Assembly: GCA_002368605.1 (NCBI GenBank)
Contig: DFEB01000013.1
Location: forward strand, 1-54,973
Direction: 5' to 3'
Length of the DNA: 54,973 nt
From: Treponema sp. UBA3813
GTDB lineage: Bacteria > Spirochaetota > Spirochaetia > Treponematales > Treponemataceae
In this document: positions 43,591 to 51,146 of the stretch, piece after piece
Numbering within the stretch: the stretch's first letter is position 1
Layout of the letters: each line of letters opens with the position of its first letter
The notes under the pieces: generated by a model
What the model was told of the DNA's origin: nothing
The model's input: only the letters and a program-made list of their open reading frames with translations
Databases searched by the model: none
Position numbers and translations under genes: made by a program

Positions 43591-43690
43591 GATTCCACTT
43601 GACGGCAGGACTCTCCGCTTTTAAAGTTCCCACTCACAGTAGGGTACACTGCTTTTAAAGATTCCACTTAGGGTAGGACTCACCACTAAT
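43591..43690. repeat. Three tandem imperfect repeats of about 34 bp
   Basis: Units start at 43591, 43626 and 43660: G(A/T)TCC-CACT, then a variable GA/CA/AG, GGTAGGACT-like core and CTTTTAAA at the end. They are directly adjacent with no spacers. Unit lengths are 35, 34 and about 31 bases. Confidence 0.7.
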
Positions 43691-44177
43691 TGAAATATAA
43701 TACAGATTTTTTTGTAAGTCAATTATAAATTATCATATTTTGTTTCTGACCATTCAAAGATGATAATGTTGCTGAAGATGCTATTGAAAGGTTGTGAAGA
43801 GAAATTTGTAAACTACATTATAAGCGACAAGTGTCTATTTTTCTATGAGCAATGAGAAATGTAATGCTGTTTAGACGACAGATTCGGGAAATGTGCCTAG
43901 AAAATTGCCTACTATCAGCATTCTTGCAATAGGCAGTCAATGTTCTGCTGATAGCCTTGTAGAGTTTTACTGGCACGCTTTGACAACTTGTCCAACAGCC
44001 TGTGCCCACATTTGTGGTCGACTGACTCAATGAGACAGCGAGCACTTTTGATATCCTTTTTGTAAGTTTGAGTTTAAATTCCTTCTCCCCTTTTTCTGTA
44101 AGGTTTTTATCGCATGTATCGGAACAATCCACAATTAGCGGAATAATAGGATGTGGGTTAGCGGAATGATGGGGCAT
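43691..44177. other. 487-base stretch without a recognisable gene
   Basis: A minus-strand open frame of 119 codons (43818-44177) begins within it, but its sequence is low in coding character, switches sense to another frame (SVDHKCGHRLLDKLSKRASKTLQGYQQN reads more protein-like one frame over) and has no ribosome binding site. This looks like a decayed gene, possibly a mobile-element remnant, but I could not match it to any transposase. The left 130 bases are AT-rich and empty. Confidence 0.4.
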
Positions 44178-45737
44178 TTACTTTATAAATGCTTCTTCTG
44201 GAAAAACTTCATCAAAAGAATTTTGAATTGCGATTTTATCTTCTTCGACATTATCGATTTTATCGATATATAAACGAATTGCGTTGGCCCACTCGTGAAT
44301 ATGATTGAATTCCGTCTTTTTCACATTGATTTTCTGCATCAAAGCAACAAATTCTGAAAGATATTGACTGAGATATTTTCCGCCGAAATATCTGTGCTCA
44401 AATGCTTTTCGGTAAAAATCAAGACCTGTCTCAAACTCATGACAAAGAACATGATATTTTCCTTTGAACCAATTATAGAAGAAATTCCTGCATTTGTCTA
44501 AAACCGAATCAAATTGGGAAAATATGAAATCCATTTCTTTTTCAGTTATGATTTTATTCTCATACATTCCGTACCCTTTCCATGTCGAAAGTTCCATAAA
44601 AGTTTCGTAAATTATCTGATATGCTTTTAGTTCTTTTTGCAGCTCTTTTTCTTCTATTACTGGAAAATGTATTGTTTTTAGCGGAATATAATACAATGAA
44701 TGGCACTCATACATTTCAGCTGGTGTAAGACCAATTTCCTTATCAAACGCATCATAAATATATTCACTTATCAGATTCTTGCTTTTGTTTGTCGGCAAGA
44801 CAAGGAAACGCATAAGCGAAAACATAGGATTCTGAAATTCGCAGTCGTGATATTTTCGAAAATCTTTTACAACAAATACATACCGATAAAAACAACGAAG
44901 TCCGTCTTGAACAATATCTTTGAATTTTAATGAAACCAAGTTTTGTTCTTCGAGACTTCGGAAGAAATTTGAAAAGAAAAATCCTAAGAATAAATTTGTC
45001 TTAAAAAGATAGTAGTTGCTTTTAGATTCTTTGAATTCAATGTTTTCTGGACAGGGGGATGCGAAAATCGTCTTTATGATTTTCCATGACGGTGTTGCAC
45101 CTTTTTCAATCCAGTCGTTTATAGATTTAGCATAATTTGTTCTTGTTGTTTTTTCAGTATTGTCATTTTCATCTTTCAATGAATTCCAGTAGTTAAATAA
45201 ATCTGATTTAGGATTTTTAATTTCATCAAATATAAAGGCAAAGCAATCAGGAATGAGTTTAATGTTTTGGCTGTAATTCGTAGGTTTCCAAAAATCAAAC
45301 ATTCCAAGTGTCAGTTGAAGAGTATATCCCCAATCCTTTCCTTCTTTCTTTTCAAGATAGTCGTATATTTCTCTATATATAAGTGCGATGCAATACATAA
45401 CCTGTAATTCAACTTCATTTTGAGTTGGATTATTATAAGGATTTGTGTTTGTTATTAAGGCGAGCAAATCATAGTAAAGCGTAGGAATAATGTAGTTATG
45501 AGCCTTATTCATAAAATTATGCTCCATTGCCCATTTGCAGAAATTTACTAAAAGCATTTCAAATTGTCTGAGGGTGTCTATTCTGATTCCATCCTCTTTT
45601 TCAAGACGCTGAATTATTTTCTTTGTGCTTGCCTTTTCTTTTTCTGGAACTGATTCAAGCAAAGCATCATGTCCTATTCCATCAGCAAAGAGTTTCACTA
45701 TCTGACCGATTCTGATTGTTCCATACTGTGTTTCCAT
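44178..45737 (-). CDS. Hypothetical protein of 519 residues
   Basis: I do not recognise this gene. The start at ATG 45737 has AAGGGG upstream; a longer frame exists but lacks support. The protein is rich in Lys, Glu, Phe, Tyr and Ile, appears mainly helical, has no signal peptide, no clear membrane segment and no NTPase or nuclease motif that I can see. The N-terminal 45 residues (TIRIGQIVKLFADGIGHDALLESVPEKEKASTKKII) could be a small DNA-binding or dimerisation unit. It starts 4 bases after the Cys/His mini-protein gene and is surely co-transcribed with it. The AT-rich codon use and accessory surroundings suggest horizontal acquisition; a defence or mobile-element role is only a guess. Confidence 0.7.
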   Translation of the reverse strand: METQYGTIRIGQIVKLFADGIGHDALLESVPEKEKASTKKIIQRLEKEDGIRIDTLRQFEMLLVNFCKWAMEHNFMNKAHNYIIPTLYYDLLALITNTNPYNNPTQNEVELQVMYCIALIYREIYDYLEKKEGKDWGYTLQLTLGMFDFWKPTNYSQNIKLIPDCFAFIFDEIKNPKSDLFNYWNSLKDENDNTEKTTRTNYAKSINDWIEKGATPSWKIIKTIFASPCPENIEFKESKSNYYLFKTNLFLGFFFSNFFRSLEEQNLVSLKFKDIVQDGLRCFYRYVFVVKDFRKYHDCEFQNPMFSLMRFLVLPTNKSKNLISEYIYDAFDKEIGLTPAEMYECHSLYYIPLKTIHFPVIEEKELQKELKAYQIIYETFMELSTWKGYGMYENKIITEKEMDFIFSQFDSVLDKCRNFFYNWFKGKYHVLCHEFETGLDFYRKAFEHRYFGGKYLSQYLSEFVALMQKINVKKTEFNHIHEWANAIRLYIDKIDNVEEDKIAIQNSFDEVFPEEAFIK

Positions 45738-45741
45738 AATC

Positions 45742-46128
45742 TTAATACCCCTTGCTACTCGTAAGATGATAGCCGTTTCCCTGCGGACACTTGTACACAA
45801 AAAGCGCAATGCCTGCGCGTTTTCTTATATTTACCATTTTTTCGGCATCTTGTGCAGTCGGGTAGGCATCTTTCTTTTTACCGTTGTGGTCGGTGCAAGA
45901 ACAGGTTGAGGAAAGTTTTTCACAGTAAAACTCTGTCGGTTTTAAATGATACTTTCCACAAGTTTTACACTGATATGCTGTCAGCGCGATTCCACTTTGC
46001 GTATACTGATAATCTGCGCTTTCTTGAGCTTCTGAAAGATTCCTATAAACAGAAAGTGGATTGCCCGATTTTGAAAAGCAAGTTTCGCTTTTGTGGGCGA
46101 TGTAGATGTTTGAAATGTTCATTTTCAT
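45742..46128 (-). CDS. Small protein with duplicated Cys/His (CxxCG-YHL) motif
   Basis: Protein of 128 residues beginning at ATG 46128 behind AAGGAG with good spacing. It has an internal duplication: YRNLSEAQESADYQYTQSGIALTAYQCKTCGKYHLK and YPTAQDAEKMVNIRKRAGIALFVYKCPQGNGYHLTS align residue by residue. The first unit keeps CxxC plus His, as in small phage-type zinc-finger proteins ending in CP-CG-WHLT; the second has lost one Cys. A separate CSCTDHNGKKK loop joins them. It probably binds zinc and perhaps nucleic acid. It is the first gene of a pair with the 519-residue protein. Confidence 0.7.
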   Translation of the reverse strand: MKMNISNIYIAHKSETCFSKSGNPLSVYRNLSEAQESADYQYTQSGIALTAYQCKTCGKYHLKPTEFYCEKLSSTCSCTDHNGKKKDAYPTAQDAEKMVNIRKRAGIALFVYKCPQGNGYHLTSSKGY

Positions 46129-46224
46129 AAGACAGCTCCTTAGAATAAGTTTTAGGTGAATTATAAGGAGATTTTTCTGAGCGGCATATGACTTTTTGGG
46201 GACAATTTTCTGTTTATACATAAA

Positions 46225-46268
46225 TATCCCCGCCCGAAGATTCCTCCTCAGGTGGGGATAACATTTTT
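46225..46268 (+). terminator. Hairpin with T tract, plus orientation
   Basis: TATCCCCGCC (46225-46234) pairs with GGTGGGGATA (46251-46260, one G-U), then ACATTTTT. No plus-strand gene precedes it, so it may belong to a lost gene. Confidence 0.5.
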
Positions 46269-46281
46269 ACATCAATTCAAT

Positions 46282-46500
46282 CTACACCCGCGAAAAGGAA
46301 GCCTTTTCGATTTCGCTCTTTAGCTCGCTGCTGGGCGTGAACAGAATGCGCTTGGCAGTTATGCTTGAGGCATCCACATCTTCCGGCTTTTCAAAGCCCT
46401 TTGACGAGAACGAAAGCTTTACCCGGCCAAAGTTCCAAAAACGTCCGATGGTTTGGGGAATTCTCGCCGTGTTTTTTGCGAGCGGACTGAGGTTTTCCCC
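46282..46500 (-). pseudogene. Possible C-terminal gene remnant
   Basis: A minus-strand frame of about 70 codons (LSPLAKNTARIPQTIGRF ... SSELKSEIEKASFSRV) with protein-like composition runs to a stop at 46282. The frame has no start codon of its own with a ribosome binding site and begins at a CCCCAC/GTGGGG hairpin. I do not recognise it. It may be the tail of a lost gene, or chance. Confidence 0.3.
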
Positions 46501-46558
46501 ACAAAAGAGTGGGGTTGTGGTATAATGTTCTATTATTGTAGGTATGGAGAAAAAAGCT

Positions 46559-46948
46559 ATGACTAAACCCAAACCCCTGCAAATCCGCAACAACACAATA
46601 GATTTCCTCACATTAACTCGGCAATCCGGCGGAGTCTGGGAAAATTTAGCTTGTGCAAATTTTGCACAAGTTGCCGATAACGGGAAAACATATCAATACA
46701 AATTCTACGGCCTAAAAGCCGTCATTGCGGTTTGATGTAAAGTCAACTCTCAGGCGGCTGTTGAGTTCTGGCAGTGGGCGACCCGTGTGTTGGATAAGCC
46801 GCTGCTTGAAAACGGTCTGATTTTTGACGAAGCGTTTTTTGCCCACCTATTTTCAGAGATTCATGAAATCCGCTCTATAACCCATGCAAACTTCATCCAT
46901 TTCATGCTACACTATCCCCATCCCCCAATACAAGGAGCCCTCACATGA
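46559..46948 (+). pseudogene. RhuM-family protein, decayed
   Basis: The start MTKPKPLQIRNNTIDFLTLTRQSGG is the typical beginning of RhuM-type (virulence RhuM/KilA-N-associated) proteins. The sequence then jumps to VADNGKTYQYKFYGLKAVIAV, which in intact relatives lies about 60-80 residues later, so an internal deletion has occurred. An in-frame TGA (46733-46735) follows, and the same frame continues with KVNSQAAVEFWQWATRVLD and DEAFFAHLFSEIHEIRS, again pieces of the family, to a stop at 46946-46948. TATAAT lies at 46521-46526 and GGAG precedes ATG 46559. The promoter remains but the product is broken. Confidence 0.75.
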
Positions 46949-47041
46949 CTAAAGTCTACTGTTACGCCCCCTTCTGGTGACCGATGATGCGGTTTGCACT
47001 GGATTCAAAGAAGGGGAATGGAGGGCGGCGCTGAAAGTGTA
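46945..47041 (+). pseudogene. Fragment of a second small decayed gene
   Basis: AAGGAG and an ATG at 46945 overlap the RhuM remnant's last stop (ATGA). The frame gives MTKVYCYAPFW then stops; one frame over, LVTDDAVCTGFKEGEWRAALKV reads to a stop at about 47041. This looks like the start and end of one gene joined by a deletion. Family not recognised. Confidence 0.4.
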
Positions 47042-47089
47042 GGGGTGGGGTGCTATGTCACCTTATCTATATAAGTTTTTCCCAAAATG

Positions 47090-47109
47090 CGCTATACTTA
47101 GCGTATAAT
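47090..47109 (+). promoter_or_regulatory. Promoter region of the DUF5655 gene
   Basis: TATAAT at 47104-47109 lies 17 bases before the ATG. CGCTA (47090-47094) and TAGCG (47099-47103) form a small palindrome just ahead of it. The -35 is weak. Confidence 0.45.
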
Positions 47110-47126
47110 TTAATTCAGAGGTTGCT

Positions 47127-48023
47127 ATGGCTGACATCAAATTGTTCAACATAAAAGGTTCTGTTCAGGAATTGCAGAGCGGGACAGTCAATTTGGAAAA
47201 AGAACTTCAGACTGTCATCGAACGCAATATGAAAACCTTTTTTGAAATAACTTTTTTGGCAAGTGAATATTCCACGACAAACGGCGGAAGGATGGACAGC
47301 CTCGGAATTGATGAAAATTTCTGTCCGGTCATTTTTGAATACAAACGAGATGTAAAAGAAAATGTCATAAATCAAGGTCTCTTTTACTTGGATTGGCTTC
47401 TTGACCACAAGGACAGTTTTAAATTGCTTGTTCTTGAAAAAGTCGGCTCAAAAGTTGCTGAACAAATTGACTGGTCAATGCCCCGCGTTATCTGCATAGC
47501 TAATGATTTTACAAAATACGATGAGTCAGCCATAAAGCAGATGAACCGAAATATCACTTTGATTCGCTACAGAAAGTTTGAAGGCGATTTGTTGATGTTT
47601 GAGCAGGTGAATGAAAATGTCATACGCATCTCTTCTGAGAATGCAGATGCAAACAAAAAAAGAAAATCGAATGACAAGACTTTTGAACAACAGTATGAAA
47701 GTGTGCCTGATAAAATCAAGAACTTATATGATGATGTTCGGAACTATATTCTTGCGCTTGGCGATGATATTACCGAAACAAAGTTAAAGTTATACACGGC
47801 TTTTAAGAAAATGAAGAATATCATTTGCGCTGAACTTTCTCCCTCGAAAATCACTCTGTATTTAAAACTTCCAGTTGATTCTATTTCTTATGAGACAGGT
47901 TTTTCCCGTGACGCTTCCAATGTCGGCCATTGGGGAACTGGCGATGTTGAACTGACGATAAAAGAGAGCGCTGATTTTCAAAAAGCAAAGTCCCTTATTG
48001 AGCGGGCATATTCTGAAAACTAA
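47127..48023 (+). CDS. DUF5655-type protein with nuclease-like N-terminal domain
   Basis: Cytoplasmic protein of 298 residues. The N-terminal half carries a PD-(D/E)xK-like core, GGRMDSLGIDENFCPVIFEYKRD (Asp then Glu-x-Lys), resembling NucS/DUF91 nucleases. The C-terminal about 130 residues (VPDKIKNLYDDVRNYILALGDDITETKLKLYTAFKKMKNIICAELSPSKITLYLKLP ... FSRDASNVGHWGTGDVELTIKESADF) match the DUF5655 pattern. Such proteins are uncharacterised; a DNA-related role is inferred from the core only. GAGG precedes the ATG; a TATAAT at 47104-47109 and an inverted CGCTA/TAGCG pair beside it form the likely promoter with a possible operator. Confidence 0.75.
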   Translation: MADIKLFNIKGSVQELQSGTVNLEKELQTVIERNMKTFFEITFLASEYSTTNGGRMDSLGIDENFCPVIFEYKRDVKENVINQGLFYLDWLLDHKDSFKLLVLEKVGSKVAEQIDWSMPRVICIANDFTKYDESAIKQMNRNITLIRYRKFEGDLLMFEQVNENVIRISSENADANKKRKSNDKTFEQQYESVPDKIKNLYDDVRNYILALGDDITETKLKLYTAFKKMKNIICAELSPSKITLYLKLPVDSISYETGFSRDASNVGHWGTGDVELTIKESADFQKAKSLIERAYSEN

Positions 48024-48036
48024 GAGGCAATTCCCA

Positions 48037-48396
48037 ATGATCCAAATCTTCGGCACAAACAAAAATTTCGACTGCAAGGCGGCCCAGCGTTTTTTTAAGG
48101 AGCGGCGCGTTCCATTTCAGTTCATCGACCTTAAAGAAAAAGAGATGTCCTCTGGCGAGTTCGATTCCGTTCTTTCTGCCCTTGCAAAATCAGAGGGAAG
48201 CCGGGCGGCGGCAATAGAGGCTTTGACCGACACAAAATCAAAGGATTACTCAAGCATCGCCTATCTTGACGACAGCGAAAAAGAAGAAAAACTTTTTGAA
48301 AACCAGGCTAAACTCTTAAAACAGCCCGTCTGCCGAAACGGAAAAACCGAAGCCACTGTTGGCATGGCGCAGAAAGTCTGGGAAGGCTGGAAGTAA
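48037..48396 (+). CDS. ArsC/Spx/YffB family thioredoxin-fold protein
   Basis: Small protein of 119 residues from ATG 48037, preceded by GAGG. MIQIFGTNKNFDCKAAQRFFKERRVPFQFIDLKEK is the standard start of arsenate-reductase-like proteins, with the single active-site Cys in NFDCKAA; KLLKQPVCRNGKTEATVGMAQKVWEGW is the conserved C-terminal part with the cis-Pro and Arg. It is more like YffB/Spx-type members than true arsenate reductase, and no arsenic genes are near. Redox or glutathione-linked function is likely; the substrate is not known. Confidence 0.85.
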   Translation: MIQIFGTNKNFDCKAAQRFFKERRVPFQFIDLKEKEMSSGEFDSVLSALAKSEGSRAAAIEALTDTKSKDYSSIAYLDDSEKEEKLFENQAKLLKQPVCRNGKTEATVGMAQKVWEGWK

Positions 48397-48415
48397 AGGG
48401 CAGGAAGAATCATAG

Positions 48416-48892
48416 ATGCAAAAAATTGGAATGGAAAAAGAAAACATTGTCGGCATAGTTGCAAACAGTTTGCTTTTAGGAGGTTGCGTTTGCGCTTTGA
48501 TTGCGATGTGTCTTTTGCAGGCCGGAATAATTCCCATTATAATTTCTGTTTTTTTTATCCTGTTGTTCTTATTCGGTATCATAGTTGAAAGCCGGGAATC
48601 CATTCTTTATGACGAGTCTCATTTTGAAGTAAGAAGTTTTGCTGGAAAAGAAAAAATCGACTACGGGGATATCGTAAAAATTTCCCGCGTGTATATCCGG
48701 CTTACGGCAAGGGCTGGCGGGCATTGGCGTTATTATGTTTACATTAAAGCAGATGACGAAATTAAAAAAGTAATAGTTCCCTTTCCTCAGTTTATAGAAA
48801 ACGTTCACTTGCAGGATTTGTTTTCAAAAATCAAATTTGCAAATTCCCAAGTCCAATGGGCTCTGCCTGTAAACATTCAGAGTAATCGTTAA
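48416..48892 (+). CDS. Small membrane protein, PH-like domain
   Basis: Protein of 158 residues (start ATG 48416; ATG 48431 is also possible). Two membrane helices at the N-terminus (GIVANSLLLGGCVCALIAMCLL and GIIPIIISVFFILLFLFGIIV) are followed by a beta-rich cytoplasmic part (ESILYDESHFEVRSFAGKEKIDYGDIVKISRVYIRL...) that resembles bacterial PH-like domains. Function unknown. It lies 20 bases behind the ArsC-like gene and ends 7 bases from the stop of the convergent glycosylase gene. Confidence 0.65.
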   Translation: MQKIGMEKENIVGIVANSLLLGGCVCALIAMCLLQAGIIPIIISVFFILLFLFGIIVESRESILYDESHFEVRSFAGKEKIDYGDIVKISRVYIRLTARAGGHWRYYVYIKADDEIKKVIVPFPQFIENVHLQDLFSKIKFANSQVQWALPVNIQSNR

Positions 48893-48899
48893 AACTATC

Positions 48900-49472
48900 T
48901 TATAGAATATAAACCGAATATGCTTCAATCAGCTTTTCCAGTGACCATGCGGCATTTGCGGGGCTGGTGCTGGGAAGGCATTGGCTTGTTAGATTGAAGC
49001 GTTCTTCGTAAGTGTCGGCACAGTGCTTCTGCCAGAGGGCAAAGGCGGTCTTTCCCGTGCAGAAAACGCGGCGGATTTTGCTCTGCTCAAAAATCTTCGT
49101 AAAGTCATTGGGCGTTGCGCTTCTAATACTTGCGTCCGCTGCCCCCTCAATCTCGCAGGAGGCAAGCACATCCCAGAGGGCGATATGATGGCGAATTAGA
49201 AAATCCCGCCTTTCTTTAATCGCTGCGGCTAGGTCGGCTCTTTCCTGCATGGCCGCTTTTGCTGTGGAAAATCCCTTGTTCGTGTATGTCATTTTCTCGC
49301 CAAAGACTGCGGGTAGCACCCGCCAAAATCTGTTCTGGGCGTGCATGTAGAAAAATCCCGCATTCCGGCTGGCGGGGGAGGGCATGGTTCCAAGCAAAAG
49401 AATCCTGCTTTCACTGTTCCACACTGGCGGAATGGGGTGTGTGATTTTTTCGGCAAGAGAGGATGTGCTCAT
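48900..49472 (-). CDS. DNA-deoxyinosine glycosylase (UDG family 6)
   Basis: DNA repair enzyme that removes hypoxanthine (deaminated adenine) from DNA. The 190-residue protein shows SRILLLGTMPSPASRNAGFFYMHAQNRFWRVL (family signature with the catalytic-pocket residues) and the C-terminal QCLPSTSPANAAW motif of the uracil-DNA glycosylase superfamily. Length is normal. TATACT ends six bases before the ATG, with no ribosome binding site, so the message is probably leaderless. Confidence 0.88.
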   Translation of the reverse strand: MSTSSLAEKITHPIPPVWNSESRILLLGTMPSPASRNAGFFYMHAQNRFWRVLPAVFGEKMTYTNKGFSTAKAAMQERADLAAAIKERRDFLIRHHIALWDVLASCEIEGAADASIRSATPNDFTKIFEQSKIRRVFCTGKTAFALWQKHCADTYEERFNLTSQCLPSTSPANAAWSLEKLIEAYSVYIL

Positions 49473-49478
49473 GGGAAA

Positions 49479-49484
49479 AGTATA
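49479..49484 (-). promoter_or_regulatory. -10 element of the glycosylase gene (leaderless layout)
   Basis: TATACT (49484-49479) ends six bases before ATG 49472. The -35 area (TTTCTT) is weak. Confidence 0.5.
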
Positions 49485-49649
49485 GCAGAAAAATCAGCGA
49501 AAAGAAAACGATGCTTTGTATGGGGATTTTGTGGGTTTTGTGGTGATTTGTTCACCCAGCGATTTTCCAAGCAGATTGGCGAGCGATTCCTGGCTTATAC
49601 GAAAGAATTCCGAAAAGATGGCGTCATTTTCTGTCTGCCGGTTTATATG

Positions 49650-49680
49650 ATTCCCTTTGTGTGAGGGAATTTTTGTTTTC
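49650..49680 (+). terminator. Plus-strand terminator with no intact gene before it
   Basis: ATTCCCT (49650-49656) and AGGGAAT (49664-49670) form a stem followed by TTTTTGTTTT. The 210-base gap 49485-49698 holds no intact gene, only a short plus-strand frame (FTQRFSKQIGERFLAYTKEF...) that stops inside the hairpin and could be a remnant. Confidence 0.65.
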
Positions 49681-49698
49681 CTTGTCAGCAAGTTGAAC

Positions 49699-50640
49699 TT
49701 ACCCCACATACTCCGCCACTATGCTCTGCACGGGAGTCAGGTAACTCGCGCCAAACATGTTCAGGTGGTTCAAGAGGTGGTAGAGATTGTAGAGGTCACG
49801 GCGGTCTTCATAGCCAGCCTGCATTTTGTGCGCTTCCTTGTAGGCAGCGTAGAATGAAGGGGGAAAACCGCCGAAAAGTTCCGTCATGGCAAGATCTGCC
49901 TCGGCGTGCCCTACATAGGCGGCGCTGTCAATCAAAATCGCTTTGCCCTCATTGTTGGCAAGAACATTGCCGTCCCACAAGTCACCGTGGAGAAGGCTGG
50001 GCTTTTCCGGCTCGGTTAGGAAGTTGTCCAAGTGGTCGAGCAGCTTTGTGTTCTGTCTGCGGTCGCTGTCAGAAAAATAGCGGTCGGCGGCCTTGAACTG
50101 AGGAAGTAGCCGCCTGTCGCGGAAAAAGGAAATCCAGTCTGCGGTGGGCGTGTTGTCTTGAGGCCTCGCTCCGATAAAATTATTCTGGAAGAAGCCGAAT
50201 TGCTTTGTGCCGGCATTTTCAGCGGATTCTAGGGGGAGAAATGATTTTGTGTCAGCCTTGTGCATGGTGGCAAGTTCACGGGCAAAGGTCTCAAAGTAGT
50301 CGGCTCTTTTTTTGCCGCTTTCGATAAAGTTCATAAGAAGGAAACTGTAGCCAACTTCCTCACCGTCGTCCGTTCCCGTGCAGAGAAGGTGCGGCGTGCC
50401 GATTGCTCCAGTCTCTGCGATTGCGGAAAGACAGGCGGCCTCGGCGGTAAAAAAGGCGGCGTTTTCCTTTGCGTTTGCCTTCATAAAAATGCGGTCGCCT
50501 GTGGTCAGCGTGAGGGCATAGGCCTTGTTGATGTCGCCGCCAGAAAGGCGGTCAGTGCGGGTTATTTTTACTGAAGTGCCAAAAAGCGAGACAAGGGCAT
50601 TTGCCAGTGAAGTGTAGTGGGGAATTGATGCGAGATTCAT
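49699..50640 (-). CDS. Fructosamine/ketosamine-3-kinase family protein
   Basis: Protein of 313 residues with an aminoglycoside-phosphotransferase-like kinase fold. Signatures of the fructosamine kinase family are present: RLSGGDINKAYALTLTTGDRIFMKANAKENAAFFTAEAACL (nucleotide binding with the Lys), LLHGDLWDGNVL (catalytic loop Asp) and AILIDSAAYVGHAEADLAM (metal-binding Asp). The family phosphorylates sugar-amine adducts on proteins so that they break down. A CTGACA/TAGCAT promoter ends six bases before the ATG. Confidence 0.9.
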   Translation of the reverse strand: MNLASIPHYTSLANALVSLFGTSVKITRTDRLSGGDINKAYALTLTTGDRIFMKANAKENAAFFTAEAACLSAIAETGAIGTPHLLCTGTDDGEEVGYSFLLMNFIESGKKRADYFETFARELATMHKADTKSFLPLESAENAGTKQFGFFQNNFIGARPQDNTPTADWISFFRDRRLLPQFKAADRYFSDSDRRQNTKLLDHLDNFLTEPEKPSLLHGDLWDGNVLANNEGKAILIDSAAYVGHAEADLAMTELFGGFPPSFYAAYKEAHKMQAGYEDRRDLYNLYHLLNHLNMFGASYLTPVQSIVAEYVG

Positions 50641-50646
50641 ATCTGT

Positions 50647-50675
50647 ATGCTAGCGTTTTTTACGGGATTTGTCAG
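50647..50675 (-). promoter_or_regulatory. Candidate promoter of the fructosamine kinase gene
   Basis: CTGACA (50675-50670) and TAGCAT (50652-50647) with a 17-nt spacer; the -10 ends six bases before ATG 50640, giving a leaderless layout. Confidence 0.5.
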
Positions 50676-50735
50676 GGGCTTTCTCCCTTGCGCTTTTCCT
50701 CTCTCTGCGTCACAATACTCAGGCAAGGAAAGAAA

Positions 50736-51146
50736 ATGAACGCACGCGAACTGCATGAATCAATCGTCAATAATACTCAGGTGACTTTTTCCCGGAGCGG
50801 GGGAAAGGGAGGGCAGAATGTGAACAAGGTGAACACCAAGGTGCATCTTTCCCTGCCGATCAGTTTTGTGGGCGGACTGACTGATGAGGAGCGGGAGCGG
50901 CTACGGCTCAAACTGAGTGCGATTATCAACGGAGAGGACTGCATTTTTCTTTCGGTGGACGATGAGCGCTTTCAGGAAATAAACCGGAAGATTGCCTTTG
51001 ACAGGCTTGAAAGTCGGATTGTGAATGCTCTTTATGTTCCCAAAAAGCGGAAAAAGACAAAGCCGACCAAGGCCAGCAAGGAGCGAAAACTTAAATTAAA
51101 GAAGATTCGGAGTGAGATTAAAAAGAGCAGGGCAAAGATTTTTTAA
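50736..51146 (+). CDS. arfB: Alternative ribosome-rescue factor, ArfB/ICT1 type
   Basis: Peptidyl-tRNA hydrolase that releases stalled ribosomes without a stop codon. The 136-residue protein from ATG 50736 (AAGGAAAG upstream) contains the GGQ motif in FSRSGGKGGQNVNKVNTKV, and a basic C-terminal tail (KKRKKTKPTKASKERKLKLKKIRSEIKKSRAKIF) of the type that enters the empty mRNA channel. Both parts are needed and present. The upstream reading frame to 50601 is not part of the gene. With tmRNA 9 kb away this gives two rescue routes. Confidence 0.9.
   Translation: MNARELHESIVNNTQVTFSRSGGKGGQNVNKVNTKVHLSLPISFVGGLTDEERERLRLKLSAIINGEDCIFLSVDDERFQEINRKIAFDRLESRIVNALYVPKKRKKTKPTKASKERKLKLKKIRSEIKKSRAKIF

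Noticed and set aside
43591-43690. Possible CRISPR array
   Set aside because: The three units are adjacent with no spacers, they vary strongly, and no cas genes are present.
43818-44177. Possible transposase remnant
   Set aside because: Some fragments read as protein in more than one frame, but no catalytic motif, terminal inverted repeats or target duplication could be found.
46733-46735. In-frame TGA in the RhuM-like gene read as selenocysteine
   Set aside because: The position is not a redox residue in the family, no selenocysteine insertion hairpin is evident and the gene has other deletions.
49494-49709. Minus-strand open frame of 71 codons beside the fructosamine kinase gene
   Set aside because: It starts inside the end of the kinase gene, has no ribosome binding site and overlaps a plus-strand terminator.
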